The notes below the pieces were generated by a model that saw only the letters and a program-made list of their open reading frames with translations, was not told the DNA's origin and did no database searches. A stretch of DNA of 8,456 nt. It comes from Lachnospiraceae bacterium (GTDB lineage Bacteria; Bacillota; Clostridia; Lachnospirales; Lachnospiraceae). How positions within the stretch are numbered: position 1 is the stretch's first letter; each line of letters starts with the position of its first letter. The stretch spans positions 1 through 8,456 of the forward strand of contig JAFVEU010000081.1 of the NCBI GenBank assembly GCA_017475845.1, written 5' to 3'. The position numbers were made by a program, and so were the translations under genes. This document shows, piece after piece, positions 6,720 through 8,456 of this stretch.

Positions 6720-6750
6720 TTTATGAAGTTTCTCCTTTCCCAAAGATAAT

Positions 6751-6774
6751 GCCGTCGGAACCAGTCCAGGCGGC
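6751..6774 (-). repeat. Imperfect hairpin between the CAP gene and upp
   Basis: GCCG/CGGC arms with an inner GGA/TCC pairing lie upstream of the upp ribosome binding site, followed by ATTATCTTT. The T content is too low and the stem too broken for a confident terminator. It could be a weak terminator of the CAP transcript. Confidence 0.25.
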
Positions 6775-6809
6775 AGAAAATACTCCGGATGAAAGCGCTC
6801 GTTTTTTCT

Positions 6810-7262
6810 TCAGCTGCTGAACATATAAGCAACTGTGATTTTCCCATTTTCAACGTAGCTTGAGATACCGATCTTGGTGAACTTATCAAAGACCATGTTA
6901 TCATAGTGTGTCGGGGAGGCTACAAGATCATCGAACATGATCTTTGAGGCCTCAGCCGCATCTTCTGTACCTGTGATGTACGACAGGTTCTCCCCTCTCC
7001 ATTTATCCGGCGGTATCATATCCGCCCCCTGCTGTCCGTTGGGCCTTGTATGACTCCATTTTGAGGACGCTTCCTGCGAACGGATATTCGCGATAGAGAT
7101 CAGGCTGCTGTCTATGGTCAAAGCCTGCTCACCCAGTGATGCTCTCAGCTGGTTGATGGAAGATAACATTTTGTTGTTTAATGCGTTTGTATCAACTGCT
7201 GCATACGCATTAACACTGAAAAGCATGGTGAATAACATCACCAGGAAAAGCAATTTTTTCAT
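6810..7262 (-). CDS. Secreted CAP-domain (SCP/YkwD-like) protein
   Basis: The 150-residue protein starts with a clear signal peptide: MKK, a hydrophobic core to about residue 17, then NAYA with predicted cleavage after Ala21. The remainder is almost exactly one CAP domain. Visible motifs are LNNKMLSSINQLRASLG, SHTRPNG (His71), GENLSY (Glu91), SPTHYDNM (His119) and a closing KIGISS...ITVAYMF strand, so the conserved cavity His/Glu/His residues are retained. The protein would be exported; its biochemical role is unknown, as for most bacterial CAP proteins. The ATG start follows GAGGAA by 5 nt, and that site is buried in a hairpin below a c-di-GMP-I aptamer, which makes the start well supported and the gene a likely c-di-GMP target. 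It lies between a flagellin/FliS pair and upp. Confidence 0.9.
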   Translation of the reverse strand: MKKLLFLVMLFTMLFSVNAYAAVDTNALNNKMLSSINQLRASLGEQALTIDSSLISIANIRSQEASSKWSHTRPNGQQGADMIPPDKWRGENLSYITGTEDAAEASKIMFDDLVASPTHYDNMVFDKFTKIGISSYVENGKITVAYMFSS

Positions 7263-7265
7263 GAT

Positions 7266-7288
7266 AGTTCCTCACTTTCTGAGGAACT
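7266..7288 (-). promoter_or_regulatory. Hairpin sequestering the ribosome binding site of the CAP gene (riboswitch expression platform)
   Basis: AGTTCCTCA (7288-7280) and TGAGGAACT (7274-7266) form a perfect 9-bp stem with a GAAAG loop. The 3' arm contains the GAGGAA ribosome binding site 5 nt before the ATG. No U-run follows, so it acts on translation if it acts at all. Its 5' arm overlaps the 3' strand of the aptamer's closing stem (7289-7284). Confidence 0.75.
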
Positions 7289-7371
7289 GCAACTGGCTGG
7301 GTGCTGTGATACAGTTAACCCCCTTTAGCTTTGCGTCGCTGCATTTCTGCAGGTTTGCCAATATACAGTCC
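7284..7371 (-). ncRNA. Class I cyclic-di-GMP riboswitch aptamer (GEMM-I)
   Basis: On the minus strand the conserved elements of GEMM-I appear in order. GGCAAACC is at 7359-7352. A CTGCA-GAAA-TGCAG hairpin with a GNRA tetraloop follows. Then comes ACGCAAAGC, a second arm GGGG-TTAA-CTGT-ATC-ACAG-CA-CCC, and AGCCAGTTGC. The closing stem can be drawn as GGACTG (7371-7366) with CAGTTC (7289-7284), continuing inward as ATTGG with CCAGT. The aptamer binds the second messenger c-di-GMP. It sits in the leader of the secreted CAP gene, directly above the hairpin that hides the ribosome binding site. Recognition is by eye from consensus; a covariance-model scan was not possible here. Confidence 0.88.
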
Positions 7372-7410
7372 ACTTGAAACACGGCTCACGACTCAAGCCG
7401 CAAATGTCAC

Positions 7411-7427
7411 GATCTGCAGAGCAGATC
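7411..7427 (-). repeat. Perfect 7-bp hairpin upstream of the aptamer
   Basis: GATCTGC-TCT-GCAGATC pairs perfectly. It is followed by a CGGCT/AGCCG stem (7400-7382) before the aptamer begins. There is no U-tract. These belong to the untranslated leader of the CAP gene and are not part of the GEMM-I consensus. Confidence 0.5.
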
Positions 7428-7437
7428 AGAAAACCCA

Positions 7438-7504
7438 AATTAACAGTTATGCTTCCATCCGGCAGTATTAAATTGTAGGGCGCACTAAAGAACGCCTGTT
7501 AATT
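7438..7504 (-). other. Unassigned structured element at the 5' end of the CAP leader
   Basis: AATTAACAG (7504-7496) and CTGTTAATT (7446-7438) form a perfect 9-bp closing stem around about 49 nt, which contain a GCG/CGC hairpin and a weak TGC/GCA pairing. If the promoter at 7512-7539 is right, the transcript starts at or next to the first base of this stem. It may be an RNA structure protecting the 5' end, an additional regulatory domain, or a DNA palindrome for a regulator. No known RNA class is recognised. Confidence 0.4.
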
Positions 7505-7511
7505 CACCTAT

Positions 7512-7539
7512 ATTGTAACCTATTTAGCAAGGAATACAA
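7512..7539 (-). promoter_or_regulatory. Likely promoter of the CAP gene and its riboswitch leader
   Basis: TTGTAT (7539-7534) and TACAAT (7517-7512, 5 of 6 to the -10 consensus) are 16 nt apart. They lie upstream of the whole leader and downstream of the fliS-like stop codon. A predicted start near 7505 gives a leader of about 240 nt. The remaining bases between 7263 and 7575 hold no gene. Confidence 0.5.
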
Positions 7540-7575
7540 GAGGGAAAATGCTTTTTTAGAAATACAATTGTTATC

Positions 7576-8037
7576 TTATGCCGTGAAGCCGCGTTTTCCC
7601 GAAGAAACATTGTCTTCTGCGCCGCCTCTGCCATAGGTAAGACCGGAATAAACGGTCTCGATATTGGACATTACCGGGCCCGACTCGTCTTTAAGCGCTA
7701 TATTGTCAAAAGCATCATGGAGCTTTGTAAGGAGCCTGTCCGCTTCATCCAGAAATGCGCTGTTATGCCTTATCATGGCCTTGTCCATAAGAAGTGAGAT
7801 ATAGTTATATATCCTGTACAGATACAGGGCTATCTCCTGGGAGTAGTCCAGCACGCCTCTCAGCTGCTCTATACAGCTCTTTGCATGCATTATTCCCCTG
7901 GCGAAGCCTTCCCTGTCGGATGCGTTTCTTGCATCATCTATATACTGCAGTGCCAGTTCGTAGGTCAGCACCACGATCTTTGTCCTGTTTGCCTGTGATA
8001 TCTTCAGTGTGAATTCTTTTTTCATATCGTCTGTCAT
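7576..8037 (-). CDS. fliS: FliS-like flagellin export chaperone
   Basis: FliS binds the C-terminal part of flagellin in the cytoplasm and keeps it unpolymerised until export. The 153-residue protein is mostly helical and follows the FliS pattern: KIVVLTYELALQYIDDARNA (about 20-39), a middle helix with IMHAKSCIEQLRGVLDY, then EIALYLYRIYNYISLLMDKAM and LDEADRLLTKLHDAFDNIA. The extra tail after about residue 115 (including VYSGLTYGRGG) makes it longer than the usual 125-135 residues. The gene lies 77 bp after a flagellin gene, which strongly supports the call. The ATG at 8037 has only a modest upstream site (AAAGGCGGGA, gap 9-12 nt); Met5 is a possible later start. It is probably co-transcribed with flagellin through a weak terminator. 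Confidence 0.82.
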   Translation of the reverse strand: MTDDMKKEFTLKISQANRTKIVVLTYELALQYIDDARNASDREGFARGIMHAKSCIEQLRGVLDYSQEIALYLYRIYNYISLLMDKAMIRHNSAFLDEADRLLTKLHDAFDNIALKDESGPVMSNIETVYSGLTYGRGGAEDNVSSGKRGFTA

Positions 8038-8097
8038 AATATCTTCCCGCCTTTCATGATGATCCGCGTATATTGTCCCTGTTCCCCTTCAGACTCT

Positions 8098-8116
8098 AAA
8101 AAAGTATGGGGTACTT
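8098..8116 (-). terminator. Weak intrinsic terminator at the flagellin stop codon
   Basis: AAGTA-CCCCA-TACTT followed by a run of Ts reads as a small terminator-like hairpin that begins inside the flagellin stop codon. Five AT-rich base pairs make a weak stem, so readthrough into the fliS-like gene is likely. Confidence 0.35.
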
Positions 8117-8456
8117 ACTGTATAAGCTGCAGCGCCTGCTGCGGTGCCTGATTAGCCTGGGCCAGCATGGATGTGGCTGCCTGTACCAGGATCTGCTGGC
8201 TTGCGTAGTTTGTCATCTCTTCAGCCATGTCCGTATCCTGGATCCTGCTCATGGCACTGGACAGGTTCTCGTTGGAGGCTGCCAGATAACTTATGCTGTG
8301 CTCAACCCGGTTGGTGTATGCGCCGAGCTGTGACCTTGCGCTTGAAACGTATGACAATGCATAGGTGACCCTGTCTATGGATTCCTGGGAACTGGCCTGT
8401 GTCTTTAAGCTCAGATTATCGATATCCAGTCTTTCCAGAGATATCCTGGGAAGGGA
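8115..8456 (-). CDS. fliC: Flagellin, C-terminal part (5' end outside window)
   Basis: The frame enters at the right edge and codes for the last 113 residues of a flagellin, the subunit of the extracellular flagellar filament. The C-terminal D0/D1 signature is complete: IDRVTYALSYVSSARSQLGA, NRVEHSISYLAASNENLSSA, SRIQDTDMAEEM and the closing SMLAQANQAPQQALQLIQ. No internal start is relevant because the gene begins beyond the window. The FliS-like chaperone gene follows. The promoter, expected to be of flagellar type, is outside the window. Confidence 0.97.
   Translation of the reverse strand, partial: SLPRISLERLDIDNLSLKTQASSQESIDRVTYALSYVSSARSQLGAYTNRVEHSISYLAASNENLSSAMSRIQDTDMAEEMTNYASQQILVQAATSMLAQANQAPQQALQLIQ

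Noticed and set aside
6720..6743. TTG at 6743 as the upp start
   Set aside because: The extension contains AAAGGAG, which reads as the ribosome binding site for the ATG at 6719, and the resulting protein would be longer than typical Upp.
7266..7288. Perfect hairpin before the CAP gene as an intrinsic terminator
   Set aside because: No U-tract follows; the start codon comes four bases after the stem. Sequestering the ribosome binding site explains it better.
1..8456. CRISPR array, tRNA or rRNA genes, insertion sequences, attachment sites, defence genes
   Set aside because: No regular spaced repeats, cloverleaf sequences, transposase-like products or flanking inverted and direct repeats were seen. 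The window is explained by flagellar, tad, upp and CAP genes.

Overview
The window looks like chromosome of a motile, low-to-mid-GC Gram-positive bacterium of the Lachnospiraceae type (Butyrivibrio/Roseburia-like). This rests on the flagellin C-terminus followed by a FliS-like chaperone, a Gram-positive-style tad (Flp type IVb pilus) cluster with a DUF5702-like pseudopilin and no secretin, a uracil phosphoribosyltransferase of Firmicutes type, and a class I cyclic-di-GMP riboswitch. The taxonomic call is from memory of these families, not from a search. Every gene I support lies on the minus strand, so transcription runs from the right edge to the left edge.

Right part (8456 to 7576): the 3' end of a flagellin gene, then a FliS-like chaperone gene. 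Middle (7539 to 6810): a promoter, a structured leader of about 240 nt containing a c-di-GMP-I aptamer (7371-7284), a hairpin that buries the ribosome binding site (7288-7266), and a secreted CAP-domain protein. Next comes upp (6719-6072). An intergenic region (6071-5899) holds a strong hairpin whose U-tract faces the opposite strand and a likely promoter for the next operon.

Left part (5898 to 1): a tad operon in the order prepilin peptidase (TadV/CpaA), TadZ/CpaE-like, TadA/CpaF ATPase, TadB-like, an enlarged TadC-like protein, Flp pilin, and a TadE/DUF5702-like pseudopilin cut by the window edge. tadZ-tadA-tadB-tadC are joined by three identical 4-bp TTGA overlaps (TTG start with TGA stop). 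The pilin is set apart by a terminator-like hairpin and a leader rich in hairpins, which would allow it a different expression level from the machine genes.

Taken together, the window holds two surface-organelle systems (flagellum and Tad pilus) with a c-di-GMP-sensing RNA between them. The most interesting items are: (1) the c-di-GMP riboswitch with a translational, probably ON-type, expression platform on a secreted CAP protein, plus an unassigned structured element upstream of it; (2) a TadC-like protein carrying a roughly 195-residue extracytoplasmic insertion with an Ig-like segment; (3) a TadZ-like protein whose P-loop has lost its glycines and lysine; (4) the serial TTGA coupling; and (5) the hairpin cluster around the pilin gene. 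Nothing here is a clearly new defence or mobile system. No tRNA, rRNA, CRISPR or insertion sequence was seen.
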